Part shown: positions 37,290 through 45,198 of the stretch, piece after piece
How the letters are laid out: every line of letters begins with the position of its first letter
Position numbering within the stretch: the stretch's first letter is position 1
Source: Propionibacteriaceae bacterium
Lineage (GTDB): Bacteria; Actinomycetota; Actinomycetes; Propionibacteriales; Propionibacteriaceae
Length of the DNA: 64,000 nt
Direction of reading: 5' to 3'
Assembly (NCBI GenBank): GCA_027492675.1
Contig: JAPUEI010000075.1
Coordinates: 107,260 to 171,259, forward strand
Position numbers and translations under genes: made by a program
Notes under the pieces: generated by a model
Told to the model about the DNA's origin: nothing
What the model saw: only the letters and a program-made list of their open reading frames with translations
The model's database searches: none

Positions 37290-39313
37290 GGGATCGTCAC
37301 CACCACGAGCACGAGGATCAGCGCGGCGAACGAGAAGCCCAGGTAGCGATGGATGCTGCCGTTCTGGATCCGTCTGGCCTGGTCGCCGAGCCAGTTCAGC
37401 CAGGTCGCAGCCGGTGCGTAGCCACGGGCCTCGACGAGGTCGCTGACCTCTTGAGCGAAGGCCACGCGGCTCTCGAGGACGTGGTCGGCCTCGGTGTGCG
37501 CCACCTCGAGCGTCCTCTCAGGCCGGAGGGCCTCACCGAACACGCGGACGAGAGGTTCCGCGTACGAGGTAGCCGTGTATTCCATGCGCGGTGACGTCCG
37601 GACGCCGCCGCAGCCCCACGGCACGTCGGTCTCACGTCGCGGAACCCGGCGACGCAGCACCAGCACGAGCAGACCCACCGGGAGCGCCAAGCCGATCGCC
37701 AGCAGCGTGAGGGAGACGGGGTCGAGGATCCCGACGGACGCCAGCCGTACGCCGCCGAGACCCGCGACGACCGCAGCATTCGAGCCCCAGACGTGGGCGC
37801 AGGCGGTGGCCAGGGGGCCCGCCGCGAGGCCCAGGACGACGACGGCGGCCGCCCCCAGGATCTGAGCGGTGGCCATGGCGGCAGCCGGGATCCCGGGCTG
37901 CGCCTCGGGAGGGGCTGACGCCGCAGCCGCGGACCTGGGGCGAGCGAGGAACGCCGTGCCGAAGGCCTTCACGAACGTCAGGAGACCGAGCCCGATCGTA
38001 AGCGCGACGAGGCCGAGCGTCACCGGGAGGGCGAAGGCGAGGACCGTGTCCGAGCGGCCGTCCCCGTGCGCGAGCGCCTGGAGCAGCGCCCACTCGGCGA
38101 CGAAGCCGCTGGTCACAGGCAGGGCAGAGGCACCGAGCGCGGCCACCCCGAAGGTCCAGGTCGTCACCGGATGAGAGCCGACGAGACCGCCCATGGCGTC
38201 CAGATCGCGCAGGCCGGTCGCTTTCAGGATGCTCCCGGCGCCGAGGAAGAGCACGGTCTTGAAGGCCGCGTGGCTGACGACCAGCAGGAGCGCGCTGACC
38301 TGGGCGACGGCGGCGGCGTCCGGCTGGCCGGCGTTGGTGAGGAGCATGCCGAGGCCGAGGGCAGTGACGGCCAGGCCCACATTCTCCGTCGTCGAGTAGG
38401 CGAGCAGGCGCTTCAGGTCGCTGCTCACGCTGGCCTGCAGGATGCCGTACGAGGCGGACACCACACCGAGCGCGAGCACAACGAGCGCGTACGAACTCGA
38501 GATCCGGGGGAGGAGGTCGTGGGTGAGCAGCACGATCCCGTACACGCCCATGGCCACCATCGCGGCGCTCATGACGGCGGACGCGTGACTCGGCGCTTCG
38601 GGATGGGCGCGCGGAAGCCAGACGTGGAACGGCACGAGGCCGGCCTTGGTGGCGAAACCGACGAGGAGGAGGAAGAAGGCTGCGACTGCGGTCGGGCCAG
38701 CGAGGTGGGCGTCGGCGATCCCGGCGAGCGACGTCGTGTGGGCTCCGTGGGCCAGCAGCGCGAAGCCGATGACCAGCGCGAGGAAGCTCAGGTGGGTCAT
38801 GACGGCGTACCAGAGCGCAGCCGGCCGTACAGCGGGACGTTCGGCATGCTCGGCCAGCAGCAGGATGGTCGACCCGATCGCCATCGTCTCCCAGCCCAGA
38901 AGCAGCGTCAGCACATCACCTGCCGAGGTGACCAGGAGCATGCCGAGGAGGAAGACGGCGTACGCCGACCAGCCCGTGCGAGAGGCGGCGGGGCCATGCG
39001 CGTAGCCGATGCCGTACAGAGCGGCGACCGCACCGACGGCTCCCACGACGACGCTGAACAGCCCGCCCATCGGGGTCGGCGCGAGGATCAGGGGGGAGAC
39101 GGCGGTGCCGACGGGCAGCGGGAGGGTGAGCAGGAGCCCCGTCGCTGACGGAGCAGCCATGGCGGCAACCCCCGTGAAGACTCCCGAGACGCCGAGCGCA
39201 AGGCTCGCGGCACCCGAAGCCAGAGACCTGTGCCGAGACGGGACGGCGACGGCCAGCAGCACGGCCAGCCCGCACAGGACGAGTTCCGAGACGAGACCCC
39301 CCGAGGCAGTCAT
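37286..39313 (-). CDS. HyfB/NuoL-like proton-translocating membrane subunit
   Basis: A 675-residue subunit with an antiporter-like core (TKAGLVPFHVWLPRAHPEAP, then LLAYSTTENVGLAVTALG) and a long C-terminal extension with further membrane helices. Family members pump protons or other ions. ATG 39313 was chosen because it overlaps the NuoB-like stop as ATGA; the frame extends upstream without similarity. It corresponds to Rv0083 by position. Confidence 0.9.
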   Translation of the reverse strand: MTASGGLVSELVLCGLAVLLAVAVPSRHRSLASGAASLALGVSGVFTGVAAMAAPSATGLLLTLPLPVGTAVSPLILAPTPMGGLFSVVVGAVGAVAALYGIGYAHGPAASRTGWSAYAVFLLGMLLVTSAGDVLTLLLGWETMAIGSTILLLAEHAERPAVRPAALWYAVMTHLSFLALVIGFALLAHGAHTTSLAGIADAHLAGPTAVAAFFLLLVGFATKAGLVPFHVWLPRAHPEAPSHASAVMSAAMVAMGVYGIVLLTHDLLPRISSSYALVVLALGVVSASYGILQASVSSDLKRLLAYSTTENVGLAVTALGLGMLLTNAGQPDAAAVAQVSALLLVVSHAAFKTVLFLGAGSILKATGLRDLDAMGGLVGSHPVTTWTFGVAALGASALPVTSGFVAEWALLQALAHGDGRSDTVLAFALPVTLGLVALTIGLGLLTFVKAFGTAFLARPRSAAAASAPPEAQPGIPAAAMATAQILGAAAVVVLGLAAGPLATACAHVWGSNAAVVAGLGGVRLASVGILDPVSLTLLAIGLALPVGLLVLVLRRRVPRRETDVPWGCGGVRTSPRMEYTATSYAEPLVRVFGEALRPERTLEVAHTEADHVLESRVAFAQEVSDLVEARGYAPAATWLNWLGDQARRIQNGSIHRYLGFSFAALILVLVVVTIP

Positions 39314-39804
39314 CGACCGGTCACCTGTCGCAGCGCGGCCACGATGGCTTCGGGTCGTGGCGGGCACCCGGGCACCTCGAGGTCGACATCGACGATGTCG
39401 GAGACGGATCCGGCCACTCCGTACCCGCCGGCGAACATGCCGCAGTTCCTCGCGCAGTCTCCGATCGCCACGACCAGACGGGGCTCAGGGGTGGCCTCGA
39501 CCGTACGGACCAGGGGTTCGACCATGTTGTGCGTGACGACGCCCGTGACGGCCAGAACGTCGGCATGCCGGGGGCTCGCCACCAGGCGGGCGCCGTAGCG
39601 CTCCACGTCGTACACCGGCCCGAACGCGGCTCCGACCTCGATCTCACAGCCGTTGCAGGACCCGGCGTCGACATGCCTGACCTGCACGCTGCCACGCAAG
39701 GCATCGGGCACGACGACGGAGGGGTCGGGGGCTGGACGCGGGGGAGCGGGCTCCGCGATGCGACCCGTGCGCCGGATGACGCCGAGCAGCGACAGCCACC
39801 TCAT
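39310..39804 (-). CDS. HyfI/NuoB-like iron-sulfur subunit
   Basis: A 164-residue subunit that holds the [4Fe-4S] cluster next to the quinone or large-subunit site. All four ligand positions are kept: SCNGCE (two Cys), GDCARNCG and PGCPPRPE. The Fe-S relay is therefore intact, although the partner large subunit lost its metal site. The start overlaps the ArsR stop by 4 nt. It corresponds to Rv0082 by position. Confidence 0.92.
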   Translation of the reverse strand: MRWLSLLGVIRRTGRIAEPAPPRPAPDPSVVVPDALRGSVQVRHVDAGSCNGCEIEVGAAFGPVYDVERYGARLVASPRHADVLAVTGVVTHNMVEPLVRTVEATPEPRLVVAIGDCARNCGMFAGGYGVAGSVSDIVDVDLEVPGCPPRPEAIVAALRQVTGR

Positions 39805-40136
39805 GAGTTCGCCGCCTCATCGAGCTCGCGGATCAGGTCGTCGCGCGATTCCGCCAGCTGACGAAGGAGCGACCGGCCGTCGGCGAGGAGTGCGCGTACG
39901 TCCTCGACGAGGAGCGAGTAGACGACCTCACCGCCTTCGCGACGCTGCCGTACCAGCCCCGTCCTGCGGAGCACCGCGAGCTGCTGGCTCAGGGCACTCG
40001 CCTCGATGCCGAGGTCGGCGAGGAGCTCGTGAACCGGGTGGTCGCGCTCGCTGAGCAGCTCGAGCACCCGGATCCGTACAGGGTGGCCGAGGGTGCGGAA
40101 CAGCTCGGCCTTGGCCTCGTACAGCGGTACCGGCAC
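39801..40136 (-). CDS. ArsR-family transcriptional regulator (Rv0081-like)
   Basis: A 111-residue winged-helix repressor. LFRTLGHPVRIRVLELLSER and IEASALSQQLAVLRRTGLV form the DNA-binding unit. There is no cysteine, so it is not a thiolate metal sensor. GTG 40136 was chosen because GGAGAGGG lies just upstream and the earlier frame has no similarity. It is the first gene of a seven-gene operon and probably regulates it. In M. tuberculosis the counterpart Rv0081 is known as a hypoxia-network regulator. A possible -10 (TATAGT, minus strand) lies at 40183-40188. Confidence 0.88.
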   Translation of the reverse strand: MPVPLYEAKAELFRTLGHPVRIRVLELLSERDHPVHELLADLGIEASALSQQLAVLRRTGLVRQRREGGEVVYSLLVEDVRALLADGRSLLRQLAESRDDLIRELDEAANS

Positions 40137-40258
40137 GTCGCCCTCTCCGAGTCGCGGACTTGATGATGTGAAAACGCGTGCAACTATACGACGCGGTCCG
40201 CCGATGCTGGAAGAGGCCCTCGCCAACCCGGCCGGGAAGCCCGTGGCGAGGAGTGTTG

Positions 40259-40612
40259 CTACTTGACGATGCTCTTGCCCGCGGTCTTCGCCGCAGCCGT
40301 CATCGCCCCGCCATCGATGAGGTGGGTGAAGCCTGCCGACTTCATCTGGCTGATCGCCTGAGCCGAGCGGTTGCCGGAGCGGCAGTACACGAAGTACGAC
40401 TTCGCCTTGTCCAGCTTGCCGATCTTGCTGCCGAAGTCGGCTGCCTCGATGTCAATGTTCGTGGCGCCCTCGAGATGGCCGGCGGCGTACTCGGACGGTG
40501 TCCGTACGTCGACGATGACGGTGTCAGCGGTGATCGTGTCCGTGCTGCAGCCGGCCAGGAGCGCGAGGGCCCCGGCTGTCGTCGCGAGCAACGTACGTCG
40601 TGCAAGTGCCAT
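40259..40612 (-). CDS. Rhodanese-domain lipoprotein
   Basis: A 117-residue exported protein. A twin-arginine-like n-region (ARRTLLATTAG) runs into the lipobox LLAGC, so it should be anchored at the outer face of the membrane. The rhodanese domain covers the rest, with IVDVRTPSEYAAGHLEGA and the catalytic loop CRSGNRSAQ, including the active-site Cys. It should move or bind sulfane sulfur. The operator at 40632-40647 suggests induction by persulfide or copper. Confidence 0.92.
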   Translation of the reverse strand: MALARRTLLATTAGALALLAGCSTDTITADTVIVDVRTPSEYAAGHLEGATNIDIEAADFGSKIGKLDKAKSYFVYCRSGNRSAQAISQMKSAGFTHLIDGGAMTAAAKTAGKSIVK

Positions 40613-40631
40613 GGTTCCATCCTCTGGTCAG

Positions 40632-40651
40632 ATACCCTGGGGGGTATTCTA
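40632..40651 (-). promoter_or_regulatory. CsoR/CstR-type operator over the -10 region
   Basis: ATACCC-TGGG-GGGTAT (40632-40647) is a perfect inverted repeat of the kind bound by CsoR-family repressors (copper-sensing CsoR, persulfide-sensing CstR). On the minus strand a TAGAAT -10 lies at 40651-40646, overlapping the operator. The rhodanese start is about 20 nt downstream. Given the rhodanese product, the sulfur-sensing branch seems likelier. No csoR gene is in the window. Confidence 0.72.
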
Positions 40652-40757
40652 GTCACAGGTCAGGACGCTGACAGCCGGCCGGTACGGTGACAGGCCGTCT
40701 CGTCTCGAAGGTCCACCTCTCACGCTGCGTGGCGATGCGACGGGCCATGATGCGTAC

Positions 40758-41360
40758 ATGCGCCTCGCCTCTCATGACTTCACACTCGCCCTGCCGTCGT
40801 GGATCGACGGCTTCCTCGCCGACGAGCCTGACGCCATCGGTGACCGTGAAGGGCGGATGCGCCTCGTGCACCGTCTCGCGGACCGGAACTGGCGCGAGGG
40901 CAACGGGGGGCCGTTCGCTGCCTTGGTCGCCGAGACGGAGACCGGGCGGATCGTCTCGGTCGGCGTCAATGTCGTCCTGAGCACCGGCGTCAGCTCCGGC
41001 CACGCCGAGGTGATGGCCCTGGGCACTGCCCAGCGCGCCGTGGACAACTGGGACCTCGGAGCCGCTGGCCTGCCCGCTCACGAACTCGTCGTGAACTGGC
41101 GTCCGTGCGTGCAGTGCTACGGCGCGACGTTCTGGTCGGGCGTACGGACGGTGGTGACGGCCGGCTTCGGTCCCGAGCTCGAGGAGATCACCACGTTCGA
41201 CGAGGGCCCCGTGCGCGACGACTGGATCGAGCAGTTCGAACGACGCGGCATCACGATCGTGAACGATGTCGAGAAGGAGGGCGCGCTCGCGGTCTACCGG
41301 AACTATCGGGCGGCCGTCGACGCGGGCGGCATCAACGTCTACAACGCCCGTCAGGGGTAG
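40758..41360 (+). CDS. Nucleoside/guanine deaminase-like protein
   Basis: A 200-residue member of the cytidine deaminase superfamily, tRNA-adenosine/guanine-deaminase branch. The zinc site HAEVMAL (His plus catalytic Glu) and RPCVQCYGA (two Cys) are intact. GPFAALVAETETGRIV precedes them. It probably deaminates guanine or a related base. The ATG at 40758 is divergent from the rhodanese gene, and a strong terminator follows. Confidence 0.88.
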   Translation: MRLASHDFTLALPSWIDGFLADEPDAIGDREGRMRLVHRLADRNWREGNGGPFAALVAETETGRIVSVGVNVVLSTGVSSGHAEVMALGTAQRAVDNWDLGAAGLPAHELVVNWRPCVQCYGATFWSGVRTVVTAGFGPELEEITTFDEGPVRDDWIEQFERRGITIVNDVEKEGALAVYRNYRAAVDAGGINVYNARQG

Positions 41361-41384
41361 GTCGCCGGGAGTCGGCACAGGCAA

Positions 41385-41410
41385 AAGGCGCGGTCCGTGG
41401 ACCGCGCCTT
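41385..41410 (+). terminator. Intrinsic terminator after the deaminase gene
   Basis: A perfect 12-bp inverted repeat (AAGGCGCGGTCC/GGACCGCGCCTT) around a 2-nt centre, beginning 24 nt after the stop. The flanking A and T bases give it a classical look in both directions. Confidence 0.85.
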
Positions 41411-41413
41411 CGT

Positions 41414-41460
41414 TGCTGGTGGGCGTTACTGGTTTGAACCAGTGACCTCTTCCGTGTCAG
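41414..41460. repeat. Distal att site: duplicated 3' end of tRNA-Val
   Basis: 47 nt that match 45120-45167 except for one missing base. The deletion shortens the T-loop from 7 to 6 nt, so this copy could not fold as a normal tRNA arm. It is a remnant under no selection. Confidence 0.85.
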
Positions 41461-41874
41461 AACTAGCCCGCACGTGCGGGGTTGTTCGGTCATGTTTCAC
41501 TATGTCCACCTGGCTAGGAGTTTCGTCAAATGGCTCATGGACGGACCACGTCGATTGCGCACAAACTGCGCACGCCCGGCCCCAAACGGAGGGCGCCAGC
41601 AACGGTGTGTGGCACGAACTGGACCATGCCGGCTCGAGGTGGCGCGCCGCGAGTCGAGGCGAGCACGAACCTAACAGGCACATGCGTCGGGTCTGGCCAG
41701 CCGGTCGACCCCCAAACCGCCGCAAACGGCGGCCCGGGGACCCCTCGCCGACCGCCTGGCCCGGGGGTGGAAACCGCCCACCCGGCCCTCACACAGCACG
41801 ACGACACCCGGAACGAGTTGTGTTGCTAGTTCAAGTCAAGGGCCGGGCAACGGCTATGCTCCCAGAGGATCGAG
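41461..41874. other. Non-coding left end of the element
   Basis: No convincing gene in 414 nt. It contains the left arm-type repeat pair at 41556-41573 and a C-rich patch around 41700-41790. Confidence 0.5.
41556..41573. repeat. Left arm-type direct repeat pair
   Basis: TGCGCAC-AAAC-TGCGCAC: two 7-nt direct repeats one helical turn apart (11 nt). The same arrangement occurs at 45044-45061 at the other end; 17 of 18 bases are identical. Confidence 0.7.
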
Positions 41875-41889
41875 ATGGGGAGTATAGAC

Positions 41890-42867
41890 ATGACGGAAGA
41901 CGCCGATGGTTCGACGATGGAACACCTCGGCGGAGATCTCTCCATACGGTGGATGTCAATCGCTATTGCGGCAGTGATCGTCGCCCTCGCATCCTTGACA
42001 GTTCTTGCGGTCGTGGCTTCGATCCGCGACGCTGACGTTCTGTCGGTTGTTGCTCTGGCTCTAGCGATTCTTGCCTTCGTCGTGCAGATTATTGTCTATA
42101 TCGTGCAATCGGCGAGCGCAACGCGCCAGGAAGTCCAAATGACTGAGATCTATGGGCGCACCCTGAAGGCTCTCAACGCGATCGAGGAGAAATCGGAAGG
42201 GACGCGACGCACCGTAACCACTATCAGTGACAGGTTACTTGACGCGGCCATCGGTAAAGCGATCCCGGAATCTCAGGCATCCGGACTTCCGGTCACGTCT
42301 CCCGCTCTAGCCGAGGATGTTTCTAAGCGTGTCCGTGAGATCGTCAAACAGGCCGAGGCGCAGGATGGGGACGTAGCTATGCGCCGTCGGCGAGAGGCTA
42401 GGGTTCGAGCCACCCGGTCCCGCGTGGACGAGACTATGCGAGAACTCCCTCCTATCGAAAGTGTGGGCAAGGTCATTCCGGTCCTCAAAGGTCTTGGCGG
42501 AGCGGAGCTGCGCATTATCCGAGATCTCGGTGAAGACCAGACTCGAAACGGTGGAACGTCAAGTCATTTCGTGGGACCGGGGTTGCGTTCAGTGAATCCC
42601 TTTGCGGCGCCGGACTTAGTGGCGGCGGGACTAATTGTCAGGCGAAAGGTTCCCTGGTCGCAGGAGCCGGTCTTCCAATTGACGGACCTTGGGAAGGACG
42701 CGGCCCGCATATTGATGTCATCGGATGAGAAGGCAGACCGCAATCCCCATATTGCGGCTATCAGGAATAAATTGAAGTCATACGACAATGAAATTAAGAA
42801 ATTGATAGACCCGAATATCGTGTTCAAGGACATTCCCGTTGAAGACGACCAACAGGGCCAGGTCTAG
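41890..42867 (+). CDS. Membrane protein with winged-helix-like C-terminus, element cargo
   Basis: A 325-residue protein. Two adjacent transmembrane segments (WMSIAIAAVIVALASLTVLA and VVALALAILAFVVQIIVYIV) form an N-terminal hairpin. A coiled-coil-like linker (about residues 85-180) follows, then a domain whose DLVAAGLIVRRKVPWSQEPV and QLTDLGKDAARIL strings look like a winged helix. I chose ATG 41890, 7 nt after GGGGAG; ATG 41875 is possible. Codon use is less GC-biased than the core. Function unknown. Confidence 0.75.
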   Translation: MTEDADGSTMEHLGGDLSIRWMSIAIAAVIVALASLTVLAVVASIRDADVLSVVALALAILAFVVQIIVYIVQSASATRQEVQMTEIYGRTLKALNAIEEKSEGTRRTVTTISDRLLDAAIGKAIPESQASGLPVTSPALAEDVSKRVREIVKQAEAQDGDVAMRRRREARVRATRSRVDETMRELPPIESVGKVIPVLKGLGGAELRIIRDLGEDQTRNGGTSSHFVGPGLRSVNPFAAPDLVAAGLIVRRKVPWSQEPVFQLTDLGKDAARILMSSDEKADRNPHIAAIRNKLKSYDNEIKKLIDPNIVFKDIPVEDDQQGQV

Positions 42868-42979
42868 CGAGCGAGGCCACGGCCCTGCATTGGACCGCCG
42901 TACAGGGCAGACTTGGGACTAGCCAGGTTGCTGGTAACGCTATGCTGCACTCCGTCCGATCGAACCTCTCGATGAGCGT

Positions 42980-43432
42980 TCACATGATGAGGCGTGAACT
43001 CGGGTACTTCGTCGTCTTCATGTCCTCGGCACACGTGTTGCACAGAGTCAGCCACTCGGCATCCTCGGATCGGAGCGATCCCGGCCGTCCGCACCACTCA
43101 CAGACTGCCTCCGAGGCGGTCTGATACCGCCCAGTCAGCCGGTCCACCAAAGCACGCTCCTCGTCAGTCGAGTCCCCCGCTCGGGGTCGCGCCTGGAAAG
43201 CGAGGACACCCCACTTCTGTTTGATGCCGTAGAACCGGTAGTCGGGGAATCTGGCGACCAGTTCGTCATGGCATTCATTCACCAGTGAACGCCAGCCCTC
43301 TCCGCACCACACGACCTCGAAGTCGGAGGACACCGAGTGAGGGCGAAGGCGGTCCAGTAGTTCCCCGCTGTTCGCGGGATCAAGCACCCACACAAGGCCA
43401 GCATGCCGATCTGTGGAGCGAGATGCACGCAC
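42980..43432 (-). CDS. Hypothetical protein with C-terminal zinc-ribbon
   Basis: A 150-residue protein. The body has WRSLVNECHDELVARFPDYR and IKQKWGVLAFQARP, a pattern I associate with a common accessory-region family. The C-terminal VCEWCGRPG and LCNTCAEDM form a four-cysteine zinc ribbon. The start is uncertain (GTG 43432 or a nearby GTG); no clear ribosome-binding site is seen. Function unknown. Confidence 0.65.
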   Translation of the reverse strand: MRASRSTDRHAGLVWVLDPANSGELLDRLRPHSVSSDFEVVWCGEGWRSLVNECHDELVARFPDYRFYGIKQKWGVLAFQARPRAGDSTDEERALVDRLTGRYQTASEAVCEWCGRPGSLRSEDAEWLTLCNTCAEDMKTTKYPSSRLIM

Positions 43433-43651
43433 ATGCCGCGAGCCGCCCGGTCGCGCCGCCGTGTCGAGGATTTGCGAGAGACGACAGCAACGGCTCCCGG
43501 AACCGCCGATGAGAGTCGCGCGCCACTGCAATGGTCGGGGCGTGGACCTGCTTGACCATCTGCTGCAGGACGTGCGCGGAAAACGCCCGATGACGGCTGC
43601 CCGATGTGCTCGACAGCAAGGCGCAACTCATTGGAGGAGGTCACGATCAAG

Positions 43652-43768
43652 GTGTTCGGGGCGTCGTTGGACCGTGACGCGAACGAGGCGCGAATCTTGG
43701 ATGTCCTCGAAGGCACTGCCGAGCCCACGGTTCTGACACTAGATGAGTTGCGTGGTCGCCTTGCTTGA
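43652..43768 (+). CDS. Possible small ORF
   Basis: A 38-codon frame from GTG 43652, about 11 nt after GGAGGAGG (43633-43640), reading FGASLDRDANEARILDVLEG and ending ELRGRLA. The amino-acid pattern is protein-like, but its length makes this uncertain; it may be the tail of a lost gene. Confidence 0.3.
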   Translation: MFGASLDRDANEARILDVLEGTAEPTVLTLDELRGRLA

Positions 43769-43837
43769 TCCAAGTCTCATGATGGGGGTCGCTCCCGCCG
43801 AGAACGTCCCCGACGCCAGCGTCGAGGGGATGCTGGA

Positions 43838-44014
43838 TCATTTCCTCTGAGGTCCCTTGAACTCGAAGTCGCCCTCGAGCCATCTGACGAAGAAGCGAGA
43901 GCGGTCGACGTAGGTCCGGACCGAGGTCTCTGCCAAGCCCGCAGCTCGGGCGGCGCCTTCGAATCGCTCCAGTTCCTTGTGTAGTTCTGCGGCCGTCCAA
44001 GCTGTCCCGTTCAT
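43838..44014 (-). CDS. Small helical protein resembling a tyrosine-recombinase core-binding domain
   Basis: A 58-residue protein (RFEGAARAAGLAETSVRTYV, then DRSRFFVRWLEGDFE). This helix pattern resembles the N-terminal SAM-like core-binding domain of phage-type integrases. Such short stand-alone versions are, as I recall, common in actinobacteria, so it may be a real small gene rather than a broken integrase. No catalytic domain follows in any frame. Confidence 0.6.
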   Translation of the reverse strand: MNGTAWTAAELHKELERFEGAARAAGLAETSVRTYVDRSRFFVRWLEGDFEFKGPQRK

Positions 44015-44152
44015 GACTGCATTGTTGCAAAACGCGCGTCGCCGAGGAGGTGCAGCGCACGCTGCAGACAGCGGATCCGGGCAGACCGTCCTCGAAATCC
44101 CCGCCACACTCCGGCAGGACAGGGCAGACTCGACCATGTGCCCGATCGCGTC

Positions 44153-44458
44153 ATGTTCGTCCAGTTGAAGACCGGCCACGACGTCGACAAAGGCCCGGCC
44201 TGGATCAGCATCGTCCGCTTCAACCCAAGCTGGAAGACCGCCACGTGGCATGGCAAGACGCTGCGCCGCTGGACCGGCATGTTCGATGCCAACTTCTACG
44301 ACGTCGACACTAACGAGGAGTACTGGCTATCCGGTCCGCACCGAGATCGCAGGGACACCCGATACAGCTCCATCCGAGCGACCATCGACGACGACGCTCG
44401 CGCCGCCTACCAAGCCTTCTTGGAAGGAGCCCCGCTTCCAGGTCGCGAGCAAGGCTGA
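44153..44458 (+). CDS. Conserved actinobacterial hypothetical protein
   Basis: A 101-residue protein (MFVQLKTGHDVDKGPAWISI). It has WHGKTLRRWTGMFDANFYDV and YWLSGPHRDRRDTRYSSIR blocks, which I recall as a widespread small family of unknown function in actinobacteria. I chose ATG 44153 over GTG 44138 because the family usually starts here. The end (GAPLPGREQG) is also typical. Confidence 0.68.
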   Translation: MFVQLKTGHDVDKGPAWISIVRFNPSWKTATWHGKTLRRWTGMFDANFYDVDTNEEYWLSGPHRDRRDTRYSSIRATIDDDARAAYQAFLEGAPLPGREQG

Positions 44459-44653
44459 TCGCGCGGTTCTGCTGCGAGGCGGAGCAGTGTCCTGGTTCCC
44501 TACCGGATTACTTCCAGCAGAAGGAGTAGGTAATTCCTGATCCCCGGGACCGCCTCGATGCTCAGCTCGGGATGGTCCTCGCGTGCGTCGACTCGGTGCC
44601 CCGCGCGGCGCTGCTCAGGTCCTTCTCCGTCGGAGCATGCGCGAAGGCTGTCG

Positions 44654-44806
44654 CTAGTGCCGACTTGATAGTGGGCAGTTCGCCTGCTTTTCCTCGGCGA
44701 GAGCCTCGGGATGCTCGCTTGGCCAGGGCTGGGAGTGGTCGCCCAAGATGTAGGCGATGACCGCAGCGCTGAGGCCTTGGTTCGTCACGATCCGAAAGTC
44801 ACACAC
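44654..44806 (-). pseudogene. Possible gene remnant
   Basis: A 50-codon minus-strand frame (GTG 44806) reads DFRIVTNQGLSAAVIAYILG and continues GDHSQPWPSEHPEALAEEKQ. The pattern looks like the middle of a real protein, with open frame and no start signal upstream. It may be a decayed gene of the element. Confidence 0.28.
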
Positions 44807-45119
44807 CGGCGGGCGACGTTCCAGGCTTAAGCAGGCAGCCAGGGTCCACCGCGGCGGTGGAGTCCTACGGCAATGAAAGCTCTCAGTCCTGTCCAGAGCT
44901 ACCCAGGGAACCCATGAGGTCCTCCTGAGGATCGCTGAGGGCTACTGGGTCCGTCCACCCGGTCCTGAGTGTGTCTCTTCCCTCGGTGAACGTGTGCGCG
45001 TGTGTCCAACTTCTGTTCGCCTGTGTTCGCATGTGAACTCGACTGCGCACAATCTGCGCACGGCAACCCTGTCTCTGGATGCCTCCAAGGGCGCTGAACG
45101 TTGCTGTGACAAGGGGTAA
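44807..45119. other. Non-coding right end of the element
   Basis: About 310 nt without a convincing gene. It contains the right arm-type repeat at 45044-45061 and a TGTTCGC pair at about 45015-45031. This is where an integrase gene would normally lie next to its att site, and none is present. Confidence 0.5.
45044..45061. repeat. Right arm-type direct repeat pair
   Basis: TGCGCAC-AATC-TGCGCAC, the counterpart of 41556-41573, with the same 11-nt spacing. It lies about 60 nt from the tRNA-proximal att site. Confidence 0.7.
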
Positions 45120-45167
45120 TGCTGGTGGGCGTTACTGGGTTTGAACCAGTGACCTCTTCCGTGTCAG
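45120..45167. repeat. tRNA-proximal att site (3' part of tRNA-Val)
   Basis: 48 nt shared with 41414-41460 (one-base indel). It covers the anticodon-stem 3' side, the T-arm, the acceptor 3' strand and the CCA of the functional tRNA-Val(GAC). Confidence 0.85.
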
Positions 45168-45197
45168 GGAAGCGCGCTACCGCTGCGCCAAACGCCC
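45123..45197 (-). tRNA. tRNA-Val (anticodon GAC)
   Basis: Acceptor GGGCGTT/AACGCCC, anticodon loop CTGACAC between CTTCC and GGAAG, T-arm ACTGG-TTCAAAC-CCAGT, and an encoded CCA end. All stems pair. It hosts the integrated element at its 3' end. Confidence 0.93.
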
Positions 45198-45198
45198 G

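Larger units (their letters stand above)
41414..45167. mobile_element. Small integrated element (or remnant) in the 3' end of tRNA-Val(GAC)
   Basis: The 3' part of the tRNA-Val gene at 45123-45197 is repeated at 41414-41460, so the DNA between is an insertion of about 3.7 kb next to the tRNA 3' end. Near both ends lies the same pair of TGCGCAC repeats, as expected for integrase arm sites. The cargo is a membrane/winged-helix protein, a zinc-finger-type protein, a small recombinase-like helical protein and a conserved actinobacterial small protein. No complete integrase is present. It contains no GTACG pentamer, unlike the core DNA. Confidence 0.8.

Noticed and set aside
43838..44251. Full integrase on the minus strand of the tRNA-Val element
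   Set aside because: Only the 58 residues from 44014 resemble a core-binding domain; the upstream part of the frame is unstructured shadow, and no R-H-R-Y catalytic domain follows.
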